This document shows positions 5,600-7,293 of a DNA stretch of 7,293 nucleotides, piece after piece (positions within the stretch are counted from its first letter, which is position 1; every line of letters starts with the position of its first letter). The DNA is taken from assembly GCA_002792915.1 (NCBI GenBank), contig PFPF01000016.1, forward strand, positions 1-7,293, in the 5' to 3' direction. The position numbers and the translations under genes are program-made. The DNA comes from Candidatus Micrarchaeota archaeon CG_4_10_14_0_2_um_filter_60_11. Lineage in GTDB: Archaea; Micrarchaeota; Micrarchaeia; Norongarragalinales; Norongarragalinaceae. Below the pieces are notes generated by a model, which did no database searches, was not told the origin of the DNA, and saw nothing but the letters and a program-made list of their open reading frames with translations.

Positions 5600-7285
5600 A
5601 TGAATCGTGCCTGGTTTGCAATGTTGAGTGTGCTCGTTTTCGCCAGCTTCGCCAACGCGACCGCCTTGAAGTCCAACGTGGACACGGCGTACATGTACTC
5701 GGACCAGCAAATCCCGGTGTATTACTGGACGGTCAACACGGACTACTCGCCGGCTTACGTTTCGTTCACCGCCGACATGGGCCAGTTGAACGGTTATTTC
5801 TCGTCTCCCTTCGTGACCGCCGAAATGGACGGCGCCAAGGGCTCTTACCTTTACATAAGCGCGCCCGACTGCTTCCGCGGCGCGCAGACCGTCCACGTCC
5901 GTTCGCAAGTGTGCGATTACGACGGCGACTGCCAGACTTACGAGAAGCACTTGACGGTCCAGGTCACGCCCGCGAAGAGCTGCCGCGTGATGGTCAACGC
6001 GTCGTACCTGCCGCCCCAGTATTACGCGCCCATGCCGCAGTCCTGCGCTCCCTGCGGGGCGTGCGTTTCGGGCTGCAACTCGCTTTCTTCGGGCGGCTGC
6101 TGCAACGAGAACGTGAGCGTCCAGATGGACAACGGCTACACGCAGTACTCCACTATTACTTACAGCCAATTTTACGACCCGACGGAATACGAGGTGCGCG
6201 TGAACGGCGCGGACTCGTGCCAGAATATTCTGGCGGGCGAATGGATGCGCGCGCCCCTCTCGCTCATGAACTACGGCGCGGCGGGGACGTTCGACTTGCG
6301 CCTCATCGGCGACAAGGAGAAGATGAACGCGATTTTGAGCAACTCTTACGTCAGCCTGGTGCGCAACGGGATTTCGGAAGTTTTCATCGACGTGTCGCCT
6401 TCGCGCGTGCAGGGCGGCGGCCGCTACTGGGTCACGATGCAGGTACTGAAGAACGGCGTCGTTACCGCCGAGAAGGATGTGTGCGTTGACGTCGAGGACG
6501 TGGTGCAGGCTGCCGTTTCCATGCCGTCGTTCGTTACGGCGAGCGCCTGCGAGGACTACTCGTTCACCGCGACCGTCAGGAATTCGGGCACTTCGGAGCA
6601 GGTTTTCGCGCTGTTGACCGGCTCGTTCGCCGCGGTTTCGCCGAGCGAGGTTTCGCTCAAGCCGGGCGAGTCCGCCGACGTGAGGGTTTCAATTTCGGGC
6701 CAGAAGCTCGCTTCGGGCTCTTACTCCCTGCTGAAAGTTGGCGCTGCGACCGTCGAGGGCGTTGTCCGCGTGGTCGGCGAGGCAAACACGACCGTTTTCG
6801 CCGAGGGCTGCGCGTCGGCTGCAAGCGGGGTGGACGCTTCCGCGACCGAGGAGAACGACTTCTTCAAGGTGATAGTCGAGGTAGAGAACCCGGACTCGAA
6901 GCCGTTGCAGAACGTGAGCGTCGAGGTGATGAACCTGCCGCAGGGCTGGAGCGTGTTGAGCGAATCGGGGTTCTCGGTTGACGCGAACTCGAAGCGCAAC
7001 GTGACCGTTTGGATCAAGCCGTCGAGCGCCGAGGAGGTTTCGCCTCTCGTGGTCGTCAAGTCGGACGGCCGCGTGGTAGGCACCAAGGAGATTCCCAAGC
7101 TGAGCGCAAAGGCGGCGGGTTTGACCGGGTTCGTGACCCTTGCGTTGAGCCAGAACGGCTGGATTGTCGCCATTCTCGTGCTCGTGGCGCTGTTGATAAT
7201 CGTGCTGGCGGGAAAGCGCGGCGGTGACGCAGCGCCGGCAAATGGCCTTGACGAAATCAAGGCGTCCGTAGAGGGCCCGAAATGA
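5600..7285 (+). CDS. Secreted, membrane-anchored surface protein with Ig-like repeats and a cysteine cluster
   Basis: This 561-residue protein has a signal peptide (1-20, probable cleavage after ANA), a long ectodomain, one transmembrane helix (about 521-537) and a short cytoplasmic tail starting GKRGG. The ectodomain looks like beta-sandwich modules: about 21-125, 171-298, 299-393 and 394-490. The last two resemble NEW3/APHP or CARDB-type domains, with N-S-G near the start and L-K-P-G-E-S or P-Q-G-W motifs. Between the first two modules is a Tyr/Pro-rich segment and a cluster of six cysteines in 20 residues (149, 152, 155, 159, 167, 168). There are 14 cysteines in total. Sequons at N133, N171, N396, N438 and N467 suggest glycosylation. 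A role as envelope or adhesion protein is inferred. No catalytic motif is visible. It has its own promoter, divergent from the regulator. Confidence 0.85.
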   Translation: MNRAWFAMLSVLVFASFANATALKSNVDTAYMYSDQQIPVYYWTVNTDYSPAYVSFTADMGQLNGYFSSPFVTAEMDGAKGSYLYISAPDCFRGAQTVHVRSQVCDYDGDCQTYEKHLTVQVTPAKSCRVMVNASYLPPQYYAPMPQSCAPCGACVSGCNSLSSGGCCNENVSVQMDNGYTQYSTITYSQFYDPTEYEVRVNGADSCQNILAGEWMRAPLSLMNYGAAGTFDLRLIGDKEKMNAILSNSYVSLVRNGISEVFIDVSPSRVQGGGRYWVTMQVLKNGVVTAEKDVCVDVEDVVQAAVSMPSFVTASACEDYSFTATVRNSGTSEQVFALLTGSFAAVSPSEVSLKPGESADVRVSISGQKLASGSYSLLKVGAATVEGVVRVVGEANTTVFAEGCASAASGVDASATEENDFFKVIVEVENPDSKPLQNVSVEVMNLPQGWSVLSESGFSVDANSKRNVTVWIKPSSAEEVSPLVVVKSDGRVVGTKEIPKLSAKAAGLTGFVTLALSQNGWIVAILVLVALLIIVLAGKRGGDAAPANGLDEIKASVEGPK

Positions 7286-7293
7286 GGCTTGTC
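7282..7293 (+). CDS. Probable start of the next gene (partial, cut by the window edge)
   Basis: The stop codon of the surface-protein gene overlaps an ATG as ATGA (7282-7285), and the frame stays open for the four visible codons (Met-Arg-Leu-Val). GAGGG (7271-7275) lies six bases upstream as a good Shine-Dalgarno. Such overlaps usually mark translationally coupled genes in one operon. The product cannot be identified from four residues. Confidence 0.4.

Overview
This window looks archaeal. It carries archaeal/eukaryal-type ribosomal proteins (L7Ae, S28e, L24e, S3ae and an archaeal-length S15), an archaeal-style valyl-tRNA synthetase, a TrmB-family regulator, TATA-box promoters, GGAGG/GGTG-type ribosome binding sites and oligo-T terminators. 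The DNA is GC-rich and tightly packed. The unusual gene order, low-complexity tails on several ribosomal proteins and the style of the membrane-anchored surface protein lean towards a DPANN-type lineage (for example Diapherotrites or Micrarchaeota). That placement is an inference and cannot be proved from this window.

Left part (1-4615, plus strand): a translation operon. A TATA-like element at the left edge and a leader with a strong hairpin precede rpl7ae, rps28e, rpl24e, valS, rps15 and rps3ae. The junctions are only 1-7 bases, so one transcript with translational coupling is likely. The products are five ribosomal proteins (L7Ae is also a k-turn RNA-binding protein) and the enzyme that charges tRNA-Val. 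In many archaea the L7Ae-S28e-L24e genes are followed by ndk and infB; here valS and the S15/S3ae pair follow instead.

Middle (4616-4711): a convergent intergenic spacer. Its plus strand is full of T-tracts that should end the ribosomal transcript. The opposing regulator gene has no comparable tract in its own orientation.

Right part (4712-7293): a minus-strand TrmB-like regulator is divergent from a 561-residue secreted, membrane-anchored surface protein on the plus strand. The 126-base gap between them holds a canonical TATA box, a strong ribosome binding site and a perfect 5-3-5 inverted repeat, a plausible operator. A further gene probably starts at the right edge through an ATGA overlap.

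There are no mobile elements, CRISPR arrays or tRNA/rRNA genes. Most of the window is ordinary housekeeping. The points most worth a second look are the 39-residue extension (or second start) of S28e, the ferredoxin-like cysteine spacing in an apparently extracellular protein, the regulator/surface-protein pair with its candidate operator, and the hairpin at the start of the L7Ae message.
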